Below, in pieces: positions 53,460 to 62,190 of a DNA stretch of 64,000 nt; position 1 is the stretch's first letter; every line of letters starts with the position of its first letter. The DNA comes from Acidobacteriaceae bacterium KBS 89. Lineage in GTDB: Bacteria > Acidobacteriota > Terriglobia > Terriglobales > Acidobacteriaceae. The position numbers were made by a program, and so were the translations under genes. The notes below the pieces were generated by a model. That model did not search any database. It had not been told where the DNA came from and saw only the letters and a program-made list of their open reading frames with translations. Location of the stretch: contig KB906754.1 of the NCBI GenBank assembly GCA_000381605.1, positions 951,147-1,015,146 of the forward strand, read 5' to 3'.

Positions 53460-54467
53460 TTAAGCGCCCGGTGAGAGTGCGTTCGCCGGCCCTGATCGCA
53501 GGTCCCGATAGAGACCAACGTCTCCAACGCTCGAACCGCTTCGGCCGGTGTGGCCGCGAGTCGTCCGCCGTCGCCATGTCCCTGGAGTCACCCCGTGAAT
53601 TCGTTTGAAGGAGCGGTTGAGTGCAGATTGGTCCGCAAATCCACACTTAACGGCGATGTCGGCAAGAGGCAACCGGGAGTTCGTCATAAGGTCTCTCGCC
53701 CTGTCCACACGCCGTTCCGTCAACCATTTATACGGAGGTTTGCGAAAGGTTTGTTTGAAGGCCCGGGCAAAGTGGCTGACGGATAATTCGCATACCTCTG
53801 CAACCTGTTGGAGGGTAATCTTGCCGTCCAGATGAGCCTCCAATAACTCTGTTGCTCTTCGCATCTGCAGAGAAGAGAGTCCACCCCGATATCGGGGAGC
53901 CGATATCCTCACGCCGCCATACGAGCAGACAATATGACAGTTCAAGGCATGCAGAACATGGTCCAGGAAAATCTTCGAAGTATGATGCGGATGTTCTAGC
54001 GAAGAGAGGAGAGTTTGGCCGAGGTGATAGACGACGGGATCAACCGTTCCATACGGCCAAATCAACTGATCAGCGTAAGGCGCCTGGTGGGCATAAGCGA
54101 TTTCATCCAGAGCCGCTTGCGTGACATGCATCACCAATGCGTCGAAGGGATCTGGCAGCCAGCATGCTGGTTCCTCTTGTAAGTTGATGGCGCCAACGGC
54201 CCCGATGGGGTAGAAGCCGCTCGAGACCCTCCTCTTGCCAAGGAAGAGCTCCACATGGGGTATCGCTTTGAGTTGCAGCGCTACCATGTAGCCGCCTTCA
54301 CCCACGATGGGACGCGTCATCTCCGGGAGACCTTTGGTCATCTGCAGTCTCGCAAACGAGAACGACGAAAGCTCGGACAGTTTGATCCCCGCCGTAGGCG
54401 AATCCTTGAGATACATGGCTTCGGCGAGTTGATTCCAGACGGCGGGGACTTCGGTGGCCGTATTCAT
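53460..54467 (-). CDS. AraC family transcriptional regulator
   Basis: About 335 residues: an N-terminal sensor domain (to 215) and the double helix-turn-helix (ITLQQVAEVCELSVSHFARA and LPLADIAVKCGFADQSALNR, ending FKRIHGVTPGTWRR). The tail of about 35 residues is Gly/Arg/Ser-rich. An ATG at 54467 is chosen; an in-frame GTG at 54521 would add 18 residues but sits on its would-be ribosome site. Both starts are weak. The nearest plausible target is the exported hydrolase downstream (270 nt). Confidence 0.88.
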   Translation of the reverse strand: MNTATEVPAVWNQLAEAMYLKDSPTAGIKLSELSSFSFARLQMTKGLPEMTRPIVGEGGYMVALQLKAIPHVELFLGKRRVSSGFYPIGAVGAINLQEEPACWLPDPFDALVMHVTQAALDEIAYAHQAPYADQLIWPYGTVDPVVYHLGQTLLSSLEHPHHTSKIFLDHVLHALNCHIVCSYGGVRISAPRYRGGLSSLQMRRATELLEAHLDGKITLQQVAEVCELSVSHFARAFKQTFRKPPYKWLTERRVDRARDLMTNSRLPLADIAVKCGFADQSALNRSFKRIHGVTPGTWRRRTTRGHTGRSGSSVGDVGLYRDLRSGPANALSPGA

Positions 54468-54650
54468 GTATGCGAGCCCAACACTTTCGTAAATGAATTC
54501 CAGGCGAGCAACGGTAAACACCTTCGGCGCGTCGAGTGAACGGGCAGATGTGTTGACAGAACGAAGAGTTACTCATCGACATGGGTTTGATGCGCCAGAA
54601 GTCAGAATGGCGTTATTTCCGGTTCTGCCTCCTATTACGGGTAATCGTGC

Positions 54651-54682
54651 GTTTCTCTCAACTAGCCATTTTCAACGCGCGC
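54651..54682. repeat. 32-nt direct repeat, second copy
   Basis: GTTTCTCTCAACTAGCCATT onward; partner of 51835-51866. Confidence 0.55.
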
Positions 54683-54700
54683 CGGAATATCGCTCGACAC
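54662..54700 (-). pseudogene. 3'-end remnant of a DUF1801 gene
   Basis: On the minus strand this reads RVSSDIPARVENG-stop, matching the C terminus YSDIKARLENG-stop of the intact DUF1801 protein at 51846. No further homology is seen upstream, so only a terminal scrap remains. It suggests duplication and loss in this accessory stretch. Confidence 0.5.
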
Positions 54701-54777
54701 GCGTATGGCCCCCGGCGTATACCTTGCCCACCACGAGGCCCGAAAATCGGACCCAGGTGAAAGAGGAGGTTAATTGA

Positions 54778-55092
54778 ATGCAATACATGATCACTTGGAA
54801 CGAGCGTCAGCAGGGTTCAGCCATTGAGTACGAAAATGCACAAAAGCGAATCCTAGAAGTCTTCAGCCCTTGGAAGGCGCCCGCCAATTTCAAGATCCAC
54901 TCGTTCGTCATCCGCGTCGGTGATTGGGGCGGCTATATGTTGATGGAATGTGACGACCCGCTCGAAGTGCATAAGTTCTGTTCAATGTTGCCTGCTTTCA
55001 CATTCGAAGCTCGCCCTGTCATCCCCGTCGCCGACGCTATTCGCGTGGAACTCGAAGCGATGGCCTACCGCGATGGACTGAAAAGTACGTGA
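54778..55092 (+). CDS. DUF3303 family protein
   Basis: A 104-residue protein of the DUF3303 type: a ferredoxin-like alpha/beta domain (YMITWNERQQGSAIEYENAQ, IHSFVIRVGDWGGYMLMECD). GAGGAGGT precedes the ATG closely. Function unknown. Confidence 0.8.
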   Translation: MQYMITWNERQQGSAIEYENAQKRILEVFSPWKAPANFKIHSFVIRVGDWGGYMLMECDDPLEVHKFCSMLPAFTFEARPVIPVADAIRVELEAMAYRDGLKST

Positions 55093-55311
55093 AGCCAGTC
55101 CGGTGCTGACCCTGACCTTCATCCAAACGCGCTGACCATTTGATGATCTGGCAGGATAGGCCTTTGCCGGGTGGCAGATTAGAGGTGGTATTAGCAACCT
55201 GGAATAAGCGGATCGTAATCCGGTTGTCATTACCAGTCCGGTTGGAGCATTGCGGAAGTTGCAGGTTACGCTCCAGCGCAGCTAAATTAGGTGCGAGAGT
55301 TGGAGTGATAC

Positions 55312-55773
55312 ATGAAAAAGACCGTCCCGGCGGAATCTGCCTCTGCATTCATCGACGCGAAGATCAACGAACTTGGGGACTGGCGCGGGAAGACGTTCGC
55401 GAAGGTGCGCGCAATCATCCACAAGGCAGACCCTGAGATCGTCGAAGAGGTGAAGTGGATGGGTACTCCCGTCTTCTCCCACGGCGGCATCGTCTGCACG
55501 GGAGAGACGTACAAGAGCGTCGTCAAGCTGACATTTGCCAAGGGAGCTGCGTTGAAGGACCCCGCCGGTCTCTTCAACTCCAGCCTCGACGGGAACGTCA
55601 GGCGCGCCATCGACATCCGTGAAGGCGACAGGGTTGACGAGGCGGCCCTGAAGGATCTCATCCGTGCTGCAGTAGCGCACAATCTCGAGGCGCTGAATCT
55701 CAAAACCAAGGGCAAGAGCAAACCGAAGCCCAAGCCGAAGCCCCGGCCAACGAGCAGCAAACGGGCTGGCTAG
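55312..55773 (+). CDS. DUF1801 family protein with Lys/Pro tail
   Basis: A 153-residue protein. The DUF1801 core is clear (ADPEIVEEVKWMGTPVFSHG, YKSVVKLTFAKGAALKDPAG). The C-terminal 25 residues are KGKSKPKPKPKPRPTSSKRA, a basic tail of the sort that binds nucleic acid or polyphosphate. It is the second family member in 4 kb. Function unknown. Confidence 0.88.
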   Translation: MKKTVPAESASAFIDAKINELGDWRGKTFAKVRAIIHKADPEIVEEVKWMGTPVFSHGGIVCTGETYKSVVKLTFAKGAALKDPAGLFNSSLDGNVRRAIDIREGDRVDEAALKDLIRAAVAHNLEALNLKTKGKSKPKPKPKPRPTSSKRAG

Positions 55774-55811
55774 CTTCATCGCAAATCTGATCCTTCAGCA
55801 AAGAACGAAGA

Positions 55812-56273
55812 CTATCGATTCAGCGAACTTCCCGGCTCCGCCCCAACCTCCAACCCGAAGCGCGATAGCTCGCGCTTCTGGAGGTTGTAGTCGATAAAGA
55901 AGCCAATCCCGATGGCCAGCGGAATGATGCCGACGGCCGCTCCAGCCAATACATCGCGTTCGCGCAGAATGTAGCTTAGCGTAACAAAGAAGAGCGTTAG
56001 CCCAATTCCAACTGAGACCAGGACAATCGCCGTACGACGCGCGTTGCCCAGGCTGCGCAGCGGGTCTTTGACGGCCGGTTTGTCCTCGCTCCCCGAACCG
56101 AGCAACTTCTCAATCTCGGCCAGCGGCACCCCGCGAGAGATCATCGCGATACGTTCCTCAGACTTGATCCGGCGCTTGTGGCCGTCCAGCCAGATACCCG
56201 AAACGATAGCCACAATGCCGACCATGCAACCGGCAACCGGCACAATAAACGGACTAAATACGAAATTTCCCAT
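55812..56273 (-). CDS. Membrane protein of DUF6249 type, divergent partner of an ECF sigma gene
   Basis: A 153-residue protein with three hydrophobic helices (VPVAGCMVGIVAIVSGIWLD, TAIVLVSVGIGLTLFFVTLS, LAGAAVGIIPLAIGIGFFID). The cytoplasmic linker contains ERIAMISRGVPLAEIEKLLG, a family feature. The ribosome site is GAGGAGGT, 6 nt from the ATG. It is read from a TGAAAC-N17-GTCTAA promoter that mirrors the one of the sigma gene, so both should be switched on together. Confidence 0.8.
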   Translation of the reverse strand: MGNFVFSPFIVPVAGCMVGIVAIVSGIWLDGHKRRIKSEERIAMISRGVPLAEIEKLLGSGSEDKPAVKDPLRSLGNARRTAIVLVSVGIGLTLFFVTLSYILRERDVLAGAAVGIIPLAIGIGFFIDYNLQKRELSRFGLEVGAEPGSSLNR

Positions 56274-56299
56274 TTCACTACCTCCTCTTTCTGCCCGCG

Positions 56300-56328
56300 T
56301 TAGACCGGCCCACCCCCCTAAAGTTTCA
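56300..56328 (-). promoter_or_regulatory. ECF-type promoter, minus direction
   Basis: TGAAAC (56328-56323), 17-nt spacer, GTCTAA (56305-56300) on the minus strand, leading to the DUF6249 gene with a leader of about 20 nt. It is the mirror image of the promoter at 56339-56367. Confidence 0.65.
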
Positions 56329-56338
56329 CTCGCATCAA

Positions 56339-56367
56339 TGAAACTTTCGGCGCACTCTATGGTCTAA
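56339..56367 (+). promoter_or_regulatory. ECF-type promoter, plus direction; leaderless
   Basis: TGAAAC (56339-56344), 17-nt spacer, GTCTAA (56362-56367). Transcription would start near 56374, the TTG initiation codon of the sigma gene. The two -35 blocks are the arms of a 9-bp inverted repeat AAAGTTTCA/TGAAACTTT with a 10-nt gap (56320-56347). Confidence 0.65.
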
Positions 56368-56373
56368 CCCTGC

Positions 56374-56934
56374 TTGTACGCCGATCTCACCTTCGAACAA
56401 GTGGTACGCGACCATCAGGAGATGGTCTTCCGCACCCTTCTGCGTCTGACGGGTAGCCGCGAACATCTTGACGATCTAGCCCAGGACGTCTTTCTCCGCC
56501 TCTACCGCGCCCTGCCCAGCTTTCGCGGCGACGCACTCATTACTACCTATCTCTACCGGATTGCGGTGAACGTCGCGCAGGACGAGTGGAAGCGCCGCCG
56601 CAAGGACCGCGACACGCACACCTCGCTCTCCGACGAAACCTCTGGGTGGGAAGACCGTCTTCCCCACCCCGACCGCAACGCCGAGCAACAGTTAGAGGAG
56701 CGCGAGTTCCAGGAGGCCGTCGAGGGGCAGTTACAGCGCCTCAGCCACATCGAGCGCAGCATCATCGTCCTTTACCACCAGGAAGAACGCACCTACGAGC
56801 AGATCGCCTATGCCCTGGGTATGCCCATAGGCACCGTTCGAACCCACCTGCATCGTGGCCGCAAAAAGCTACGGGAAGCCCTTCAGCCACGTCAAACACA
56901 TGAGAGGAACGCGACATGCACGATGAACCGCTAA
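56374..56934 (+). CDS. ECF RNA polymerase sigma factor
   Basis: A 186-residue sigma factor: region 2 (HQEMVFRTLLRLTGSREHLD, LAQDVFLRLYRALPSFRGDA, TYLYRIAVNVAQDEWKRRRK), linker and region 4 (HIERSIIVLYHQEERTYEQI, MPIGTVRTHLHRGRKKLREA). Only TTG is available as start: a TAA lies three codons upstream and the first Met is inside region 2. The leaderless promoter fits this. It overlaps the next gene by 19 nt and is divergent from a membrane protein that shares the promoter type, indicating autoregulation. Confidence 0.9.
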   Translation: MYADLTFEQVVRDHQEMVFRTLLRLTGSREHLDDLAQDVFLRLYRALPSFRGDALITTYLYRIAVNVAQDEWKRRRKDRDTHTSLSDETSGWEDRLPHPDRNAEQQLEEREFQEAVEGQLQRLSHIERSIIVLYHQEERTYEQIAYALGMPIGTVRTHLHRGRKKLREALQPRQTHERNATCTMNR

Positions 56935-57269
56935 ATCCGAACAACCTGTCGCCAGCCGCAATCGAGCAGGAGCAACTGGATGCGCGCATCGTTCGTGCTC
57001 TCGAAACCACGCCTAAGCCGATGGTTCCGCCGGACTTTGCAGCTCGCCTCGGCAGCCGCCTTCCTGCCCAGCGCCCGGAGTCCCTGACCCCAACCCACTA
57101 TGGTCGCAATGCAACTTTGCTGGGCATCGTGGCAGCTTTTGTGGCGCTGCTGGCCGTTGCCCTGCACACCACGGCCGGGGTCGCGGTCGGCTTTGTGGAG
57201 TCGCTTCTGCTGGCGGAGTTCATCGCATTGACCGTATGGCTCACCGTGCGCCGTCAGAGCCTGCGCTAA
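56916..57269 (+). CDS. Small membrane protein, probable anti-sigma factor
   Basis: A 117-residue protein overlapping the sigma gene by 19 nt. Residues 1-65 are polar (AAIEQEQLDARIVRALETTP), followed by two hydrophobic helices (LLGIVAAFVALLAVALHTTA, ESLLLAEFIALTVWLTVRRQ). There is no zinc HxxxCxxC motif, so if it is an anti-sigma it is not of the ZAS kind. Position and layout (cytoplasmic part first, then membrane helices) are the reasons for the guess. Confidence 0.65.
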   Translation: MHDEPLNPNNLSPAAIEQEQLDARIVRALETTPKPMVPPDFAARLGSRLPAQRPESLTPTHYGRNATLLGIVAAFVALLAVALHTTAGVAVGFVESLLLAEFIALTVWLTVRRQSLR

Positions 57270-57414
57270 CTCGCTGTCAACTTAATAGAATCCCGCCCGT
57301 CCAATAGTCCAGGCACCTGCAACGAAAAGCGTATCGCGTCGCGCGGACCAGCGGCACTTCCGATACACTCGGCTGCAGGCTTATTTTTTTAGAGGCGAAA
57401 CGAGTTCCTTTTCC

Positions 57415-59175
57415 ATGAAGAGACAAAGAGTTGCAGTTACCGGCGTCGGTCTAGCCGGTCTGGCAGTCGTGGCAATGACCTCCATCGGCCACATCGCAAC
57501 AGCAGCGCCCCCCACCCCCGGACCAACCCCCACTTCGCTCCTGATCGACACGATGGAGTCCGAACTCCACCGCGCGATGGGGTCTCTGGGCAATACGGCC
57601 ACCGACGCCACCCAGCAGCCCAAGCCCTACTTTCTGAGCTACGCCGTCGCTGACTCCAACAGCATCAGCATGTCCGCCCAGTTCGGCGCTATTGTGGGCT
57701 CCAATGAGAGCCGCCGCCGCATCGCTGACGTTCAGGTTCGTCTCGGCACCGCTGCTGAGGACAATACCCACGGCGATCACCGCAACAGCGCCCTCACCAC
57801 CGTTCCCCTTCCGCTCACCGACGACGGTGCGGCGCTTGCTCGAAGCCTGTGGTTCGCCACGAACCGCGGGTATGGGAAGGCACTCGACGGCTACCTCAAA
57901 GTGAAGACTGAACAACAGGTCCGCGCCAAGGAAGAGGACGGCTCCGCTGATTTTTCCAGCGAAAAGGCCGCAACAGAGCTGCTTCCCTCGCCTCCCGCTT
58001 TGGTAGTCGACCGCGCCGCATGGCAGGATCGAATCCGCGAGCTCTCCGCGCTCTTCAAGCAATATCCCGATGTCTTCTTCAACAACGTCGCTCTTGAGGC
58101 ATCCACCGAGACGGACTACTTCGTCTCCTCTGAGGGTGCAAAGGTGGCCACGCCGAACCATGTGGCCCGCCTGATCATTGTCGGTCGCACCCGCGCAGCC
58201 GATGGCATGGATCTGTTTCGCGCTGAGACCTTCGAAGCCGATGAAGTCGCCCACCTTCCCGACCAGAAGATCCTGACGGACAAGACTATCGCCATGGCCA
58301 AGAATTTGGAGGCCCTCCGTATGGCTCCCGTCACCGAGCCGTTCAACGGGCCAGCGATCCTGAGCGGCAGGGCCTCGGCCGTCTTCTTTCACGAGGTCCT
58401 CGGCCACCGCCTCGAAGGCCAGCGACAGCGCGGCGACGACGAAGGCCAGACCTTCACCAAGCTGCTCGGCAAACAAATTCTGCCCCCCTTTCTCAGCGTC
58501 TCGGACGATCCCACGCTCGCCACGATCGACGGGGTCTCGCTCAGCGGCCACTATAGCTTTGACGACGAAGGACAGCCGGCGCGACGCGTCGATCTGATTA
58601 AGAATGGTGTGCTCGACACCTTCCTCATGTCGCGGCTGCCGATTGCCAGCTTCTCCACGTCAAACGGCCATGGCCGCTCCGAGATCGGCCACATGCCAAC
58701 CGGTCGCCAGGGCAACCTCATCGTCACCTCATCCAAGACCGTCAGCGATGCCGAACTCCGCGAAATGCTGAAAGCCGAGGCGAAGAAGCAAGGCAAACCC
58801 TACGGCCTTTACTTCGAAGACATCTCCTCGGGCTTCGCTGTCACAACGCGACGCTCGCCACAGGCCTTCCAGGTCATCCCGCTGGTGGTGTATCGCGTCT
58901 ACGTCGATGGCCGCCCCGATGAACTCGTCCGAGGCGTCAGCATCGTAGGCACGCCGCAGGCCGCGCTCAATCGCATCCTCGCCACCAACGACAAGCAGGA
59001 CGTCTTCAACGGTATCTGCGGCGCCGAATCCGGCAGCATTCCCGTCAGCGCGGTTGCTCCTGCCATGCTCGTCAGCGAGATCGAAACCCAGCGTCAGGCG
59101 CAGGGTACAGCCCGACCGCCAATTCTCCCACCGCCCGGCGCACCGGCTTCGACCGGGGGAAAGGGAGGCCAATAA
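57415..59175 (+). CDS. Exported TldD-like metallopeptidase subunit
   Basis: A 586-residue protein of the TldD/PmbA family with an unusual N-terminal signal (VGLAGLAVVAMTSIGHIATA). The zinc-binding HEVLGH (HExxxH, residues 326-331) and the downstream Cys near 535 (GICGAES) are those of active TldD. TldD/TldE cleave modified peptides (microcin B17, CcdA). The signal suggests work in the periplasm. It overlaps by one base the inactive-looking partner gene. The fold and pair are plain; the substrate is unknown. Confidence 0.88.
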   Translation: MKRQRVAVTGVGLAGLAVVAMTSIGHIATAAPPTPGPTPTSLLIDTMESELHRAMGSLGNTATDATQQPKPYFLSYAVADSNSISMSAQFGAIVGSNESRRRIADVQVRLGTAAEDNTHGDHRNSALTTVPLPLTDDGAALARSLWFATNRGYGKALDGYLKVKTEQQVRAKEEDGSADFSSEKAATELLPSPPALVVDRAAWQDRIRELSALFKQYPDVFFNNVALEASTETDYFVSSEGAKVATPNHVARLIIVGRTRAADGMDLFRAETFEADEVAHLPDQKILTDKTIAMAKNLEALRMAPVTEPFNGPAILSGRASAVFFHEVLGHRLEGQRQRGDDEGQTFTKLLGKQILPPFLSVSDDPTLATIDGVSLSGHYSFDDEGQPARRVDLIKNGVLDTFLMSRLPIASFSTSNGHGRSEIGHMPTGRQGNLIVTSSKTVSDAELREMLKAEAKKQGKPYGLYFEDISSGFAVTTRRSPQAFQVIPLVVYRVYVDGRPDELVRGVSIVGTPQAALNRILATNDKQDVFNGICGAESGSIPVSAVAPAMLVSEIETQRQAQGTARPPILPPPGAPASTGGKGGQ

Positions 59176-60869
59176 TGAATTTAGTCCAAAAAAAGTTACA
59201 AATTGACCGCATTCTTACCGCGGTTTTTTGCTCCATCACTCTTTTTAGCACGGTGACAGTTACAAATCCGGTCTACGCTGAAGCATCGGCCTCGCCGGTA
59301 ACCGACCCACTTCTCCGCGCCATGCAGCAAGAGCTGGATCGCGAGAAGGCGCTTCTGCTCCCCGGCATGCAGCGGCCTTACTTCATTGAGTACCGCCTTG
59401 ATGACATCACCAGCTACGAAGCGGTCGCCAACTACGGCGCGCTCACCCGCGAAGAGGCAAACCATCAGCGCGTCATTCGCGTCACTGTCCGCATTGGCGA
59501 CTACGCTGTGGACAGCAGCAGCAGCCGTGGCGACGGTACCGTCGAGCTCGCCCCAACCGACGACAACCCTCTCGCACTGCAGTACTCCCTCTGGACGGCG
59601 ACCGACACGGCATACAAGAACGCGCTGCGCGCCTACTCCGCGAAACAGGCCGCGCTGAAGCAGTACCAATCCACCCAGGCCCAGCCGGACTTCGCCCAGG
59701 TCAAGCCCGTCGTGCAGGTATTCCCGCTCGTCACTCTCGACCTTGATCGCAAGGAATGGAAACAACGAATCGTCGAAGCCAGCGGCCTATATGCTTCGGA
59801 TCCCGAGGTTCGTTCCTTCGCGCAGTACGTTCAGTACGCCACTGCGAGCGTTCGCGCTATTGCCCTCAATCGCTACCTCGTCAACACTGAGGGGACCATG
59901 GTCAGGCAGGGCTACACCGGCTACAACGGGGGCATCAGCGTCGGTGGACAAGCCGCGGACGGCATGCGTCTCAGCCGCGATAACGGCACGGTCGCGACCA
60001 CCGCCAAAGAACTCGAAAGCGCCTCAGCATTTCGCAAACGCGTCATCGACGACCTTAAGAGCTTCGACGAGCTGCGCAACGCCCCAGTGGTCTCGGCCGA
60101 CGACTACCACGGCCCCGTCCTCTTCAGCGGAGACGCCGTCGCCGACGTCTTCAACCGTCTCTTCGTCCCTAACGTCGAAGCCGATCGCCCCGAGATGGGT
60201 ACCACCGCCCGCACCACCGGCACCTACTCCTCAAGCTATAAATCCCGCGTCCTTCCCGATACGATGAGCGTCACAGACGATCCCCTGCAGACAAAGTTCA
60301 ACGGCAAGGGCCTTCTTGGCGCCTATGTCATCGACGACGAGGGGGTTCCGGCGCAATCGGTCGACATCGTCGTCAATGGCAAGCTCGAAAACTTCCTCAT
60401 CGGCCGCGTGCCTGTCAAAGACTTCGCCAGCTCCAACGGCCACGGGCGCGCCGCCCCTGCACAGGCTCCGCACTCCCGCTCTGGCGTTGTCCTCATCAAG
60501 ACGAGTCAGCCTCAATCGAAGGATGAGCTCAACAAACGCCTGCTCGCGATGGCGAAGGAAGAGGGCAAGGACGTCTACGCCGTCGAAACTCTCGGTGGCG
60601 AACTGCTCCCCCGCCTTCTCTATCGGGTCCACCCGGATGGCACCCGTCAGCTCGTTCGCGGCGCGGTCTTCGACGAACTCGACAACCGCAGCCTCCGCTC
60701 CGGCATTGTCGCCGTCGGCAACGACCCTTACGTCTCGAACTCGCTCGGCGCCTTCCCCCAGACCACCATCGCCCCCAGCATGCTCTTCGACGAGATCGGC
60801 GTAAAGCGCGCTACCGTCGAGCAGCAGAAACTGCCCTACTATCCGCCCCCGGCTCTTCCGGGCAAGTGA
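59175..60869 (+). CDS. Exported TldE-like (PmbA) partner without the zinc motif
   Basis: A 564-residue relative of the preceding product, with a signal (ILTAVFCSITLFSTVTVTN). The common blocks are kept (RPYFIEYRLDDITSYEAVAN, DDEGVPAQSVDIVVNGKLEN, DFASSNGHGRAAPAQAPHSR) but the place of HEVLGH reads ADVFNR, without ligands. As in TldE, it should be the structural partner of a heterodimer. Start ATG overlaps the TAA of the upstream gene (TAATG). Confidence 0.88.
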   Translation: MNLVQKKLQIDRILTAVFCSITLFSTVTVTNPVYAEASASPVTDPLLRAMQQELDREKALLLPGMQRPYFIEYRLDDITSYEAVANYGALTREEANHQRVIRVTVRIGDYAVDSSSSRGDGTVELAPTDDNPLALQYSLWTATDTAYKNALRAYSAKQAALKQYQSTQAQPDFAQVKPVVQVFPLVTLDLDRKEWKQRIVEASGLYASDPEVRSFAQYVQYATASVRAIALNRYLVNTEGTMVRQGYTGYNGGISVGGQAADGMRLSRDNGTVATTAKELESASAFRKRVIDDLKSFDELRNAPVVSADDYHGPVLFSGDAVADVFNRLFVPNVEADRPEMGTTARTTGTYSSSYKSRVLPDTMSVTDDPLQTKFNGKGLLGAYVIDDEGVPAQSVDIVVNGKLENFLIGRVPVKDFASSNGHGRAAPAQAPHSRSGVVLIKTSQPQSKDELNKRLLAMAKEEGKDVYAVETLGGELLPRLLYRVHPDGTRQLVRGAVFDELDNRSLRSGIVAVGNDPYVSNSLGAFPQTTIAPSMLFDEIGVKRATVEQQKLPYYPPPALPGK

Positions 60870-60893
60870 TTTGAAAGATAAGGGAAAGTAAGA

Positions 60894-61394
60894 ATGCACC
60901 TCGATCCGCGCCTGCTCCGCGTGCTCGTAATCGGCCTGGCCATTGTGCTCCTCTATGGCAGCCGCCTGACCAAAGGCTCCGTTGTCCAGACACCCGATGG
61001 CCTCGCCTTCCGCATTAAGCCTCTCTTCGCCTGGGCCCGCGCCATTGCCCTGCCTGCGTACATCATCTTTTTCGTCTACTTGATGAGCACGCAAAAGCGG
61101 CCAATCCCATGGTGGATGGCGCTCTTGTTCGTGGCGGCCATCGGAATCGGACTCATGCAAATGCCGGGTACGATCACACTCACACAGACGGCGATTACTC
61201 AGAAGTTCTGGTTCCAGCCCTCGAAGGCCATCCAGTACAACGAAGTCATGGCCATTCAAGCCATGCAGGGAGGCCGGATGACCCGCGTCCTCGGCGACAA
61301 TCGCGTCAAGATTACCCACACCTCAAACCACTGCGCCGCAGCGGAATTCCGGCAGGAGCTCGAACGCCGCACGGGCAAACGAGTGATTGCCTGA
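60894..61394 (+). CDS. Small membrane protein with PH-like domain, function unknown
   Basis: A 166-residue protein with three hydrophobic helices (VLVIGLAIVLLYGS, AIALPAYIIFFVYLM, WWMALLFVAAIGIGLM), then a soluble stretch TLTQTAITQKFWFQPSKAIQ and YNEVMAIQAMQGGRMTRVLG that resembles bacterial PH-like (YcxB/YdbT type) domains. It follows the TldE-like gene by 24 nt, with AGGGAAAG before the ATG, so it may be part of the same operon. Confidence 0.7.
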   Translation: MHLDPRLLRVLVIGLAIVLLYGSRLTKGSVVQTPDGLAFRIKPLFAWARAIALPAYIIFFVYLMSTQKRPIPWWMALLFVAAIGIGLMQMPGTITLTQTAITQKFWFQPSKAIQYNEVMAIQAMQGGRMTRVLGDNRVKITHTSNHCAAAEFRQELERRTGKRVIA

Positions 61395-61410
61395 CGAAAC
61401 CAGTTCCCGA

Positions 61411-62190
61411 CTAATCTGTTCGAATCAAATAAGGCTCTGCCGCCGGGTCCTTCGGATGAATGCCATCCGCCACCTCAGTCGCATTCTTCTTATCAGGAAC
61501 CTTCGGATTCACCCGCACCCAATACCCGGTCGGACCGGGAAACTCAATCACCTTTGCCGTCGTGTAGCGACGCAGCAGATCCTGCTTCAGCTTCACAGCA
61601 TCGGACTCGTGCGCGAACGCCCCAATCTGCACACACCATCGCCCGCCGGGATCCGCATTCACACGGACCGGCGCGGCAAACGCCTCCACCTTCACCTTCG
61701 CCACGCCAGCGCGATAGACCCCGGTTGCCTTAGCTGCGGCCAACGAGAGGTCGATGATCCGCCCTCGAACAAACGGTCCCCGGTCCGTGATCTTCACGAC
61801 AACCGACTGGTTGTTCGTCAGATTCGTCACCCGCACAATCGTCCCCATCGGCAAGGTGAGGTGCGCGGCGGTCATCGCGTTCTGGTCATACACCGTTCCA
61901 TCGGCGCCCTTGCGTCCGGCATACGGCGGCCCATACCAGCTGGCCAGTCCAACCTCAGACGAAACAGGCTTGCCAAAACTATTCGGCACCGGCGCAGGAG
62001 GTGGAGCTACTGCCGTGGGAGCCGTACCTGGGTCGGTGGGCCGCGCAGGCTTTCCGCCATGGTTCGCAGCTGTACTCGTCGCTGGCGGTGGTGGAGGCTG
62101 ATACGCTCTCGTCGTCTCTCGATGACAGCCACTTGCCATCAGCGCGATCGCAGAGAGCGTCGTGGCACAGCCAAACCGGGCGCGCATCAC
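61411..62190 (-). CDS. rlpA: RlpA-like septal lytic transglycosylase (lipoprotein with SPOR)
   Basis: A 259-residue lipoprotein (lipobox ending MASGC) with a Pro/Ala-rich linker, a double-psi barrel (GLASWYGPPYAGRKGADGTV, the conserved His-Asp pair in TAAHLTLPMG and KITDRGPF) and a C-terminal SPOR domain (WCVQIGAFAHESDAVKLKQD). It cuts naked glycan strands at division sites; SPOR directs it to the septum. The start overlaps the upstream small gene by ATGA. Confidence 0.92.
   Translation of the reverse strand: MMRARFGCATTLSAIALMASGCHRETTRAYQPPPPPATSTAANHGGKPARPTDPGTAPTAVAPPPAPVPNSFGKPVSSEVGLASWYGPPYAGRKGADGTVYDQNAMTAAHLTLPMGTIVRVTNLTNNQSVVVKITDRGPFVRGRIIDLSLAAAKATGVYRAGVAKVKVEAFAAPVRVNADPGGRWCVQIGAFAHESDAVKLKQDLLRRYTTAKVIEFPGPTGYWVRVNPKVPDKKNATEVADGIHPKDPAAEPYLIRTD

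Noticed and set aside
60231-61319. 362-codon minus-strand frame over the TldE-like gene
   Set aside because: Shadow composition and no domain; both plus-strand genes are well supported.
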